From: Straminergon stramineum | Lineage: Eukaryota; Streptophyta; Bryopsida; Hypnales; Calliergonaceae | Direction: 5' to 3' | DNA: 64,000 nt | Assembly (NCBI GenBank): GCA_963920665.1 | Contig: OY987264.1 | Coordinates: forward strand, 28,872,906-28,936,905 | Shown: positions 47,555-60,000 of the stretch, one piece after another | Numbering within the stretch: position 1 is the stretch's first letter | Layout: each line of letters starts with the position of its first letter | Position numbers and translations under genes: made by a program | The notes under the pieces: generated by a model | Databases searched by the model: none | Told to the model about the DNA's origin: nothing | What the model saw: the letters and a program-made list of their open reading frames with translations, nothing else

Positions 47555-47974
47555 TTTCCTGCCAAGCTCAGCATCTCCCGACGTGTGAATCTGACAACAT
47601 GCTCGGAAGTGAGAGAGGAGGAGGAAGAGGAGGAGTCTGCATAGAGTACTGTGCCCTAGCTGATGTCCAAGAGCCTGCAGCTGTATTTGCAACTGGCCAG
47701 GGTGGACAAGTGGTGGATGTTTGGACCTATGACGTTTTCCAGGTGGTCCTTTTTCTCACTACAGTAGGATACAAAACTCACAGGAACTCGCAACGATACA
47801 ATCTTCATCCAACTCACCTTTTTCGTTCATACTTTCGTTCAATTGTCACGTTCTGATCAATGGTGATCGAACGTGGGGCCGCGATGGAACTTGACGTGCT
47901 GTATCATGATTAAACATGGTGGGTGGCGATGGAACGTGTTAGTCTGTGTTTTTGTATCATGATGATGGTGTCTG

Positions 47975-48607
47975 AGTGAAGTGATGAAGTATCTCAAGTT
48001 TCGCAATGCACCCTACCAGAGTTCAACTGCACCGATCCCAGCCCCAATTTATGACCAGAGTTCATCTGCAAGCAGGCTTCACCGGAAGCAACAATCTCTG
48101 CACTGGAGGTGTTATCTCGATACTACATGCATCAAACTGAATTGCTCATCTTGTTCTCGTGTAGAGATGCAGAGATTAACTTAATTTTGACACTCAGTTT
48201 GAAAGTTTTGCCTAGTGTGATTCAGAATAGACATTGGTTGAATTGTTGCATTTGATTGGGTTTGTTCTCTAAGTGAAGTGATGATGTCTCTCGATCAAGC
48301 CTCGCAATGCTCCCTAACAGAGTTCAACTGCACCGATCCCAGTGCCAATTTATGACCAGAGTTCGTCTGCAAGGCTCCGCCGGAAGCAACAATCTCTGCA
48401 CTGGAGGTGTTATCTCGGTACTGCATGCATCAAACTGAATCGCTCGTCTTGTTTTCATGTAGAGATGCAGAGATTAACTTAATTTTGACACTCAGTTTGA
48501 AAGTTTTGCCTAGTGTGATTCAGGATAGGCATTGGTTGAATTGTTGCATTTGATTGGGTTTGTTCGCTAAGTGAAGTGATGATGTCTCTCGATCAAGTCT
48601 CGCAATG
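47975..48607. repeat. ~298-bp tandem duplication plus partial third unit
   Basis: Units begin at AGTGAAGTGATGA at 47975, 48272 and 48570 (periods 297 and 298). The first two are about 95% identical by eye, sharing TTCAACTGCACCGATCCCAG, CAATCTCTGCACTGGAGGTG and TTGACACTCAGTTTGAAAG. The third stops after about 38 bp. Coding capacity is not conserved between units. Confidence 0.9.
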
Positions 48608-48872
48608 ACTTCGTTCTCTGATGGGTTACCTTGTTTCTCTTGCAGGATTATCAAAACTTTCCCTGAAGATTTTTCGAAAGCTAAATAGCTTTCTTCACTT
48701 AAAGCAATGCTAAATAGGTTGCAGAGGTTTAGATGAATTGCCGTGATTAGATTAAGGTAGGAAAGTATTTTCCCTTCTTTCTTAAGGATTCTCTCAATGC
48801 ATTAAACTGTGGGAGATGACATCAGTATCCGAGTGTTTTCTAAACTAATCCCGTCCTACCCAGAGTTTGTGG

Positions 48873-49256
48873 CATTAGAGAAAATTTGGACTCTCCGGGG
48901 GGCTGCCAGGAAGTGCCAAGAGGGACCCTTAGTGCTTACATTTATTTTGTTTGACGAACTTTTCCCCTATTTTTGTACTTCGTCACTTCCAAATGTCAAA
49001 GTATTTATTCTTAAGTATTATTAGTTACTTGTGACAAGTGTTGTTTTGATATTTGAAAGCACCCTCAAAGCACCTCCCTTTGACAATCGTGAAATAGAAA
49101 ACTTTTAATATATTTATGAAACTCTTGATATTTACACAAGATGAATCTTTGTTTTGTCAAAAAATTCCCTCTTCTGAGTAGCTTCAATAGGTTCCAGAAA
49201 TAGAGTGGCTTGTCAAACCTTAGCACCCCTCTAAAGAGTCCAAAATTTCTCTAATG
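48873..49256 (+). mobile_element. ~385-bp MITE, copy 1
   Basis: Terminal inverted repeats: the left reads CATTAGAGAAAATTTGGACT, and the right end's complement reads CATTAGAGAAATTTTGGACT. The interior includes CCAAGAGGGACCCTTAGTG and AGCACCCTCAAAGCACCTCC. It is the inverse of the copy at 52060-52445. No protein is encoded. Confidence 0.75.
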
Positions 49257-51288
49257 TATTGTATAGTTAGCATGTTCTTCTCCAAATGCCTAACTTCACT
49301 TTGGCCATTCCGTCCCAATGTAGAGACTCCCTTAGTGAGATTTTAGAAGAGTTGGGTGCGAGTATTGTAGGCAGGTGTAAGGTAATGAGCAATTCTATGA
49401 TATGCATACTTTGGCCATATGGGGCATCACTTCTTGATTAAAGGTTAGGCAATGAATTATGTTTCTTTTAGTATCTACTTAGTTTTGTTGCACTTAGATT
49501 CATTGCCTTGATTAGATTAGGTTAGAAAAGTTTATAGGAGTGGAAAAGAAGTCAAAAGCTCAAAAGGCTCCAATGTTTCTTAACAGATCGGTTTGTGGCC
49601 AATGGGAAAGTTTGCAGTTGAAATTTATAAATTTTTGATCTATTTTACAGATGATGGAATCCACTAGCAAGAAAAAGAAGAGAAAATTTTGATGCTACTC
49701 TCTTAACTATAAAGGAAAAGAAGTTTCTGAAGCATTATTTTACAAATACAAAAAAAGGCGAAAGATTTTGGAAGATTCAAATTGTTAGAAGATGTCGTTG
49801 GTCAAGAAGTGGTTGGTCACGAAGAGTTTTTAGATGATTTAGTGGCAGAGGAAGTTTTACAAGGTCAAGAAGTTGTAGTCTGTTGAAGAGGTTGTGGCAA
49901 AGTTAGATGGTGTTCATTTTGTAGATGGAAAAATTCCAACCCTTACTAGTAGAGATTCGACCTTGGAGTCAACCATGAGGACACAAACGGTACTACTTCA
50001 AACGAATATGGATTTCGTGAAGGTTCATGTGGCTCTCTAAGAGAAGATTATGAGAAGAATTTTTTCTAAAAAGACTATGACTTGTTTCGATTCCATGAGT
50101 ATTGGTCCGTTGTTCACATATGTAGGTAAATGATATTGAATTTATGATATTGGATCTTCAATATTTTTGTAAACATATAATTTGATTTTCCAAAGTAATT
50201 AAGGTTCTTTTTTCTGTGGTAGGATCAATTGGAGAGGAGATGAACATTCCAACTTCATATGATGAATTGTTTAAGGATTATGAACAAGTGAACAACAAGG
50301 GATGTCAAAACCAATCCAATGGAGGGTTTGTACTGGAAGTATTGGTATACCACATACACTGCAATTGTTAAGTCCTAGTACATAAGATCTTTAGAAAGGA
50401 CCATCTATGGTGAAGTGTGATTGTTAAAATGGGCCCAAACTATGTAGGAATTGCAAAGAGTGGGAAAAAATGTTTGGTTTGTAATCCTCTCCAGAAAGAC
50501 ATTCTTCTTTTTTATTACTTACCAATAGTGAGGGAATTAAAGCAACTTAGTAGTAGTAGAATACAATGTCATGAATTCTTAGAGCATGCCTTGGAAGAAT
50601 GAGACTAAGTGGTGTGGTGTATGTTCTAATGACCTAGTCTCTTATAGCTTTGAAATTTGGGATGGTTTGAAATTCAAAGAGAATCAAGCATTTTGGGATC
50701 CACAACAAAAATGGGAGGTTCCGGTGAAATGTAGTAATATAACTTGTAAAGAGATGTTTCGTGCCTTTCCAACTCCTTGTCAAGAACTCTTAGGAGGCTC
50801 GAAATCCTGGAATGTGACTACTCAAGAGTATGTGTTTGACAATCCAGCTTGCTTCATGACTATTACCTCTAAGAAGTCATTTGTACAAGTAAGTATAATA
50901 TGTGCTCTTGTGAAATTATAAGTGTGTATTTTATGAACTTTTTGATCTTGTATTATATAGAAGTGTACATTTATTAACTTTGTGTATATGTTGTTGATTT
51001 GATTAGGGGGATCCGAGAAATTTTGCACTTGCAGGGCATTGGGATGGATTTCTAATGGCAACCAAGAAGTTCAAAGACACTCGGGTAGTTGAAATTGAAG
51101 TCTTGAATGGAGGGAAGAACAATAGTTTGGGACCTATTCCATTAATATTTATATCTACATCATCAAAACAAATCATCAAAGATTGTGAAGATCATATTTT
51201 AACAACATTTCTTGAGCCATTGATTCACAATTGAGAATTGATTTTTATTGAGGGTTTTGTGGTGAAATACAATTACCCTCTCCATTTC

Positions 51289-51290
51289 AT

Positions 51291-51331
<41 letters not shown>
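51289..51331. repeat. TTG trinucleotide microsatellite
   Basis: About 14 TTG units follow the TACCCTCTCCATTTCATT flank of the transposase fossil. A shorter TTG run recurs at 51598-51609. Confidence 0.95.
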
Positions 51332-51336
<5 letters not shown>

Positions 51337-52059
51337 ATTTAAGGCCATATTCATTATATTGAGACTTTTCGCAATCTCATTTTTATCCTTGACTTGAAGA
51401 TAAACCACTTTATCTCTTTACTAGTATTTTTTATAAATAGGTAACAACATCAAATTTTAGAAATTTATTATAGGATCACTATTTGCGCATTATTTAATTT
51501 TGGTTTCAATTACTATTTTTTTAAATGAATTTTCTAATAACTAGCATTTTGTCTCAAAATCTACAAAAAGTCTCAATATAATGAATATGGCTTTATTTGT
51601 TGTTGTTGTTTACTAATTTATTGTTAATGTCTTCTATATTTAGGTACACAAGTTGGGTACTGTGGATCTAAAACAGATTTGTGTCACTGGTGTTTCAAAG
51701 CTATGGCGTTTGTATATTACTTGTATGGATTTGACCTATCGATACATTTGGTTTATCATGAGATGCATATTTTACCCCTATACATTTTCAAAAAATATGT
51801 TTTGAAGCTAAAGAAAGATTGCCACTCTAGAAGTATTCTTCTTGAAAAAGCTTTAGTAGAAGTCACTAGTCATAGACCAAGGGATTTGGGGTCATTGCAA
51901 GAAAGACCATCCGGTTTTTGTAGCATTTCATGATTTTTTTGGGAGTATTGTATAATTAGAAAAACAATTTTTAAAAGATGCAAAAAATATGTTCAATGTA
52001 TAAACCTTTAAGAAGAAGGTATTGAGGAAGGAAAAGCATAGAAATATTCTTTAAGTAGG

Positions 52060-52445
52060 CATTAGAGAAAGTTTGGATTCTCCGGAGGGTTGCCAGGGTT
52101 TGACAAACCAGTCTATTTCTGGAGCCTAATGAAGCTACTCAAGAAAGAGAATTTTTTGACAAAACAAAGATTCACCTTGTGTGAATATCGGGAGTTCTAA
52201 AAGTATATTTCAATTTTCTATTCCACAATTGTCAGAGGGAGGTGCTTCGGGGGTGCTTTCAAATATCAAAACAACACTTGTCACAACCCTAACTAATAGT
52301 ACTTGATAGTGAATGCTCCGACATTTGAAAGTGATGAAGTGTAGAAATAGGGGAAAAGTTCCTCAAACAAAATAAATGTAATATAGTGAGGGTCCCTATC
52401 GGCACTTCCTAACAGCCCTCCGGAAAGTCCAAACCTTCTCTAATG
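52060..52445 (-). mobile_element. ~385-bp MITE, copy 2, inserted in transposase fossil
   Basis: Its reverse complement matches 48873-49256 along the full length, including CATTAGAGAA termini, AAGTGCCGATAGGGACCCT, TTTGTTTGAGGAACTTTTCC and GTGACAAGTGTTGTTTTGA. It separates two coding-like parts of the decayed transposase, so it inserted after that gene was established. Confidence 0.75.
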
Positions 52446-54905
52446 GAGAACTAGAAAAGTGCACAATCTCATGAAAATAGGTACTTTCACATTTTAATTT
52501 GTAAAAAATAGGAAAAACAATTTTCAATGAAACTAAAAATTGTCCATTTGGGAAGACTTTATGGTGAAGAGATTTCACCAAGAGAATGACCTTGAAACCA
52601 TTTTCAATGTTCTGAATTGTGCGTGCAAGACGGCAAGAGAGCCTTATTTACATGAACCTAGAGGATTTAAAATAATGTTTTCTTAAGTGATCTTTGGTAG
52701 GCTCATGCTTGACTAGTGTGGGAATAGACCACAGAAATTTCATCTCTACATCATTAATTTTGGGTACTCCCCAATACTAAAACCCTCTAAATTACAAAGT
52801 GTGACAAATTAGCTAAATTAAAATTTAATTATAAATTTATCTTTGAAAATTTCTGAAAAATAAGGGATCTAATTACTATCAAGTTATCCATCTCCAATAA
52901 AAATTTCAAGTTAATTGGATTCATACTTCAAAAGTTATAACACATAACAACTCTATCATTCTAAGTGTGATGCAAAATAGTACTAGTCTTTCTTGCAATC
53001 ACCAAATGGGCGCAACATGGCCAGGTGGTATCACAGATTTGGGTATTGGAAAGCAAAGGAGTTTGTTCTTTTTATACAATGGTATTTACCATATGTATTG
53101 GATCGAATGGGGTACAAAAGACACATGAACTTTGTCTTTTGGGTCTTATTTTGATTGAAGTTTGTCGATTATTCTTCAATCATACCGGAAGTCATGGATG
53201 GACTCATGGACATGGACTATTGAGTCTATCACCATTCGAAGGGAGTATTTGGCACCACGGAGAGTTAGATGGGAAGAAAACTACAGCAAAATCGCTCCAT
53301 CTTGGAACATGTTGTAGGTACGATTTTCTTGAATTTAAAGTAAACTTGTTTGGATGGTTTTCATTTTGTATTCTACAAATAATACATTTGAAATCCATTA
53401 TATGATCATTTATTAGTATTGTTATATTGTAGTCAATTTGGTCATTTAAGTGTTTTTTTGTCCCTTGTTGTAGGAAATGGCAAATTACTTGATGATATTT
53501 TAAGGCATGGATCACATGATATTTTTTGGTGTTTCCGGCATGAGAGGAAGGTGTCAATCTATATGAACATCAAAACTAACAAGAAAGAGAATGAATTGAC
53601 TTATGCAGCTTACCATGTAAGAACATCTTACAATTCTTTATACAAGTAAAAGTATATGGACTTGGACTTACTATATCCACCACAAAGAGCAATTCATTTG
53701 TTGCATACTAATTTGGTGACCTCTACTAGTAGACAAGGATTTGAAGGTATGCTTCTATTCTTAGAATTTTTTCATTGTTTGTGAATAGTGTGAATTTATA
53801 GAGTTTTAAATTACCAAAGTGTGTATTATAGTTACTAAATTTTTAAATTTTGTCTTGTATTGACAAGTTCTTATTTGAAAGAATGCCCCCTAGATCACTT
53901 GAATGGATGTTTAATAACTTCATCTAGAGATTCTTCAATGGATTTGTAGAAACTATACAAGATTGTGCCTAATTGTCCATGTAAGGAAGTGTTGAAAAGG
54001 AAGAATGTGAGTGTGGGGTGGAAACATGGCAACAAAAGAGGTATGTTAGAGACTGTGAAAAGCTACTTGATGGGGACATGGGGTACTGGAAGGGACGTGG
54101 GCTTTTAACAAAAGAAACAATTTTTGAATTTAAGGACAAGGTTGAGAAATTGTCCTTCCTAATACATGAAGGAATAAAATACAAGTTGAATGACTTAGTG
54201 GTTATTAGGCCTGATGGATTCGAAGAAAGTGAAGTAGAAGATATAGGATATTGGACTTGGAAAGGTAAAATAGTCTCTATTTTCATGCATTAATTTCTTG
54301 GAGTTCATGAAATTTTCTTTAGAGCCAAATACTTTGAATAGTTGACAACATCAAAAGGTAGCAGTGAGGCACTACAATCAGATTTATCATTTATAAGGGT
54401 ACTTAAATCCAAGCCAAGACAACACTTTGGAGATGACACTAGACTAGTACACATGTTAGTACTCAAATTCATGGTGCACCCATTACCAAATAGAAAAGAC
54501 GTATTCATAGTTTATGAGTTATGTGATTTGAGCCTTAGATTTCATTTGTTGTCTAAAGGCAATACATCAATACTACTACCATGGCATGAAGTAGGAGAAC
54601 TATACTAGTTTGAAAAAATTGAAGGTTCAGGAAGGTACAAGGTTGGAGTCGTGAGGAAGATGATATTGCCAACACATCTGCAGACAAAGGAGGAAAATGA
54701 AGAAGTAATAGGAGATCCAAATCATCCTTATGTTGGGTTGTTTTATTTGAGTGTACTAAAGGGAATTGCAAGGAAGCATGGTCAATTCACAACATCCGCC
54801 AAGGCTTCACCATATTCTTGGAGGTGTTTGGGAGAGTATGTGATTTCAAACTACATTGTGACTAAGTTTTCAAAAGGAGTTCCCGTTACATGGGAAGGTG
54901 TGTAG

Positions 54906-57079
54906 TTTGGGTTTAGATTGTTGAAGTTGTATACATTGTTCAATTTTGATGAAATGATACAATGATCCTTGCTTGATGGTGTATTTTCATTGATAAATGT
55001 AGCACTTCTCGAATTCCCTCTTAATGTTATTGTTCAAATTCCTTATATAGAACTACACTCAAAAGAAATGAAAATTCCTATGAACTTTCCAAAACGGCAC
55101 AAAAACTATAAAATTCCCTTCGAAGAAAACCCAGTTTTTCCCCTGTAGTAGAAATGTTTAATGATTTCCTAAACAGGAATGATAGAACACAGGGAAAACA
55201 TGAGACTCATGAAAACGAGCAAGGAAAACATGAAGAACTTTCCAAACACACAGAGGGATATTGAAAAAAAGCTCCTTGAGTCAGTCCAAATAGTTGAATC
55301 AGTCATATCCCCATATATATACACGTGGCCAGACTGGATCCTAGCTAGACAGTATATGTAACCGACTAAAAGCCCTTGTCTTAACCCCGGACCCACAATG
55401 TGAGCATACGATTGGTCCGCCAACCACGTCCCATAGGTCTCTGGCACCAGCCCCGCTGTTGAAATTCGGAGCCCCATTCAACAATTAGAAGAGGTCCCAG
55501 TTGCTTTTGCGAAGCTGGAAACTGACTTGAGTTCCCAAGTTTATACTTTATATGACTTTTTGCAAGTCTTGGTGCATGGATGACTAAATGGGATCCCACC
55601 TTCAACTCGACTTGTAGTCGCCGCGGCCGTGTCAAGCAAGCTCCGTTCGATTCGCTTCAATTCCAGCGGAGACTGTTAGCACGTGACAACTGAAACCATG
55701 TAAGCACCCGACCTTATCCTTTCTGCCTTCATTGACTCTCGAATTAAAGTTTACAGGTTCTGACGTACTGCTCAGCTGCTCTAGCTCCAAATGTACTTAC
55801 GATGTGACCCATGGCTGCCAGCAGCTAGCAAACTCGATGAGAACCTGAAGTAATATATACCTACGGACTCGGACAAATTCCTGGCATGATTGATTTCTGG
55901 CATGTCTGCGCGCATTTCGAATTGACAGACTTCCTCTGGGCCAGGTACATTGTCTACTGTGGTTGAGAGAGCGACCGTTAAGTCTTTTTCGAAAGCTAGA
56001 CTGAACCCAAACATTGGGGAAAGTTTTGTGTTACTAGACGAGCTCACTGAACTGAATCCCAGTTCATCTCCACTGGTGTTAATATCGATCGAGTATTACC
56101 CACAGGGTCTAGATTCTATTCACAAGGTCGACCGCGCAGATCGTTATCTCGCATGAGGAAACGAAACTCCACAACTCGGTTCGATTCGCTAGACCCCACT
56201 AGAGAGGAGTTCACACCAGAATTTTGAATTTTCGTTGTGCTGTTTTGGAGGTCCAGGGACTCGAGGCGTCTAAATCCTTGCTCTGTTTCTGGAGCTCGAG
56301 CTGAACAAGAACCGAACTCCACAAGGGACCAACTGGGTGATCAAGACCGATCGATCAATTCAAGCTGGAGCAGAGGTGGCACCGATCGATCCCCTAGCTC
56401 ACAGTCGAATCGAGAACCGGAACGAGAGTCAGTTTCGTCAAACTGAGGTACTCCATTCGCCATTTTGACATTTCCACGTACAAGCTTGCGCGCACTCCTA
56501 GCTAGTAGATTTGGAAATATATTTTGCAAATTGCACTTCATTGACATCATTGTGCACCCGCAAACTAGGATCTCCAACCCATCCATCCTCAGGGAAGCGA
56601 GAATCATTTCAATTCTTTCCTCGCTTGATAGTTCGATTCGAAGTCCGATTTTCATGATATTCCACCAATTTAGCGAAACTGACGTTCAGTATGCTCGTTG
56701 TGTTCCCGTGCAGATGCAACTAAACTCTCTCTCTCCCTCTCTCTTTCTCAAGCTAGCCAACAATAGCACTAGTCAGAAACCTAGGAAATCGAGATCAATC
56801 AATGCCAACTGGAGACTGATCAAGGTGATATCGATTTATAAACCCTAGAACAGAATCGACACCAAAACGTTCCTTGTGATCCCGTGCACACATATCCAAC
56901 CAAACTCCCTCTCTTGAGCTGTCCACTAATTCCACTAGATAGGCACCTGGGCATCCAACCCCGGCCAATCGACCACCACAACCTGCAAAACCCACTCCAC
57001 AACCAGTCCTGCACCTCGATCAATATCTAGATTTCCATCCCGGTCGATTCCTAGCTAGACTCCCAGCTAGCTAGTAGTC
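54906..57079. promoter_or_regulatory. Intergenic and upstream region of the polyphenol oxidase
   Basis: No gene is recognised. A possible TATA box, TATAAACCC, lies at 56837, about 240 bases before the ATG. 55677-55766 is the second arm of the 90-bp direct repeat found at 45711. From 55400 onward the DNA is GC-richer with many CGATCG and CTAGCTAG palindromes. Short frames here (for example 56237-56446) lack identifiable domains. Confidence 0.4.
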
Positions 57080-60000
57080 ATGGCCCCCCTCCCTCTTCTC
57101 ACCACCATCGCAACCCTCCTCTTCTTCTTCCTCTCCCCCACGGCCTCCCAACCGATTCCAGCTCCGAACATTCCCACCCAATGCAACAGCATCGAACGTT
57201 GCTGCATGCCGACTCCGTACACCGGGACCCCAGGAATCCGCCAATACACGCCCTCGGAATCCTCTTCCCTTCCAATTCGCATCCGCCGCCCTGCTCATCT
57301 GCTCACCAACTCCCAGCTCACTCGACTTGAAAAAGCTTACAAGTTGTTACGCGCTCTCCCAGACTCCGACCCCCGCTCCCTAGAAAACCAGCGCAAGCTC
57401 CACTGCCTGTACTGCGACGACGCCCTCTACTACCCCAACGTAACTTACCCTTTGGAGATTCACAACGGATGGTTTTTCCTGCCGTGGCATCGGATGTTTC
57501 TGTACTGGCATGAGAGAATCTTGGCGAAGTTACTGGGGGACGACACGTTTGCGTTGCCGTATTGGGCGTATGATAATCAAGAGACGGAAGAGCCGACGGC
57601 GAGTACCTTCCCGTTGGGGTATGCGAAAGAAGGGAGCAGTTTGTGGGATGTGAATCGGAATAATTGCTCCGTGCCGCCGTTCGTGGCGGACTTGGATACG
57701 AGAGGCTTGGGCTGTACGAACTTGACGAATGAGTTTGTGAGGACGAGGAATACTCGGCTGATGTATAACCAGGTTGGGATCGGGGCGCCGACGGCGTCGC
57801 TGTTTTTTGGGATGCCTTACAGGTACGTGGATGGGTGGGTACTTCGGGACTGTGGAGATGTTATTTTACAGATTGTGGTTGCATGTACCGATGATTCTAT
57901 AGGATGGTTTAATTGATTGATTCTGGAATTGGAGTCCGGCTGGAAGTGAGAGATTGGAAGTTGAGGGCGTTTGAGTATGTCGTCCGTCCTGGGTTCAGAT
58001 TGAAACGAATTCTTGTGACTTGCAGCATTTCTTAGGATTGTAGGAACTCGATTTGCAATTGGTTGAACAATCTAGCTCGCGAGGGCTGGGTCTGTACTGA
58101 TTCTGGAAGTGAGACTGTTTGAAAGTTGATCGAGGGCGTTTGGGTACTTGATTCAGAATGAAAACATCTCTAGTGATTGATTTGTTCGATGTTGGGCACG
58201 GGTGCTGTATCTAGCTGTATTGATTCTGGAAGCGATCGAGACTATTTACAGTGAATTTCATTAAAATGGCGGTATTACGGTAAAATGGCGCAGAATATGT
58301 AAGAAATGGCATGACATTTCATTAAAATGGCATGGATTATGTCAGAAGTAGTGGAATAATATCGCCATTTTAATGAAATTCACCATATTTGAAGTTGATC
58401 TTGGGCGTTTTGAGACTTTATTGAGATTGAAACGGTTCTAGTGATTGGTTCGAAATATGTAGCTAGCGCACGGGTGCTGTGTCTGTATAATGAATTCTGG
58501 AACTTCTAGCTTCAGGAACTTCTGGAACTCTGGAGGAGAGATTGGTTTGAAATTTAAGGTGTTTGGGTACTTAATGCAGATTGAAAACTTTGTTGTGCTT
58601 TGTACCAAGGTTACGGAATTGATCTGGGAAATCGATTAGAAATTGGTGGTAGTACAGGTGGGTCGATGTAGTTCACAGGTACGGTACAGTATCTGTATTG
58701 ATTCTGGAAGTTACTCTGGAGTATCAAATTAAGGGCGTGTGGCGGTGTGGGTACTTGATGCAGAAACGTTTTTCCATTGCCAGTGATTTGTAGCAAGTTT
58801 CCGAAATTTAGGAACTTGATTTGGTGGGAGGAGATAGCTACTGTAGACGTTTTCTGAATGAGCAGATTCATAAGTTATTTCTCGGGCATTAGACATCGCA
58901 ATGTCCTTTGAACTTGAATTGTAAGAGGATTCTATTTTTCTGCCTGCATCTAGTGTGCTTTTTCAGGATCCTGTTCGTCATATTACTGGAAGAAACAACT
59001 CCTGAATCAATCAAATGAAGGGCCTAGCTGAACGAACAAGTTTAAGCTCAATCGTTAGTAACGTTCTTCAACGCCCTTTTAAAATAAGCGAATGGAAAGA
59101 GTATTTCCGCCTGCGGAACAGTTGTGCACTTTAGCAGATTGAACCTCGTTAGATATAAACCTTTACAGAATAGATACTGACTGAAACGCCAAGCTTGATT
59201 TAAAACCCTCAGTTCAGAAAGAACTGGAGTTATAGGTCTGGTTACAATGCCCCGAACTAAAAGCTTCAACTGTAAGTGTTCCATTCCTAGCCGGAGATCG
59301 ATTGAAGATTTGGCAGGTAATACTTAAGTGACACCTGACAGTTCTGAGCTAGATTTAGTTGGCAGGTACTGAGCGTCCATTTAGTTCAATTGGTGCGATT
59401 TCGGCCCCTAAAATTGTGGTAACCTTCTACAGGAAGCTCTAAAAACTATATATTACATGTACAGATTAACCTTGCAATCCGAAATGAACTCAACTAAATT
59501 GATGTTACTGTGATTCCGTGATGCAGATTCGGTGACTGGGGTGGAGTGAGTGGCGGAACCATCGAGGACCAACCCCACGGCCCCGTACACGCCTGGGTGG
59601 GTAACCAGAACGCCCAACCTCCGCTTACTACCTACGATGACATGGGCAACTTCGGGCGAGCGGCGGTGGACCCCGTGTTCTACGCTCACCACAGCAACAT
59701 GGACCGCTTGTGGACGCTCTGGAACACCAAGTTCACGGATGGAAAACGCACATTCCCCATGGATTCCGACTTCAACAACTCGCAGTTCACGTTTTATGAT
59801 GAGAACGCCAACCTTGTGAAAATGAATGTCTCGCATGTGCTCGACTACCAACTACTCAAGTAAGTCAATGCAGCGTGCTTGCGACTCATTTCTGTCTTAC
59901 TTCTGTATTATCACCCCCAGTCGATCTCTGAATCTCTCGCTAGTAATTGTACGTCGTAAGAAGTGGAATACTGATCTTCAATTACTGGGCGCCAGATCTA

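Larger units (their letters stand above)
49650..54905 (+). pseudogene. Decayed transposase-like gene, interrupted by a MITE
   Basis: A series of + strand fragments reads like one large transposase broken by stops, frameshifts and possible introns: KKKKRKF start (about 49651); Cys-rich segment at 50402-50920 (KCLVCNP ... FYYLPIVRELKQL, FWDPQQKWEVP); 51007-51290 with GHWDGFLMATKKF and PLIFI, containing an in-frame TGA; 51643-51935 with CHWCF; then, after the MITE at 52060-52445, 53003-53340 (WKAKEFVLFIQWYLPYVLDR in one frame, RLFFNHTGSHGW in the next); 53474-53648 (GSHDIFWCFRHERKVSIYMN); and 53960-54905 (GYWKGRGLLTKE, WTWKGKIVSIF). The order and motifs recall CACTA Tnp2-type or Kyakuja-Dileera-Zisupton-like transposases; which one is not settled. 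No catalytic triad could be placed. Confidence 0.6.

Noticed and set aside
49650..54905. Autonomous partner of the TTAA-bounded elements
   Set aside because: The fossil's motifs do not resemble piggyBac transposase, and no TTAA/CCCTT ends bracket it.
45711..55766. LTR retrotransposon bounded by the 90-bp direct repeats
   Set aside because: The repeats are too short for LTRs, lack TG...CA ends, and the interior has no gag-pol, primer-binding site or polypurine tract.
57823..57916. Shorter polyphenol oxidase ending in intron 1 (278 aa by read-through)
   Set aside because: It would lose the whole CuB site. The GTACGTGG donor joins in phase to an exon with FGDWGG and HGPVH, so splicing is the better model.
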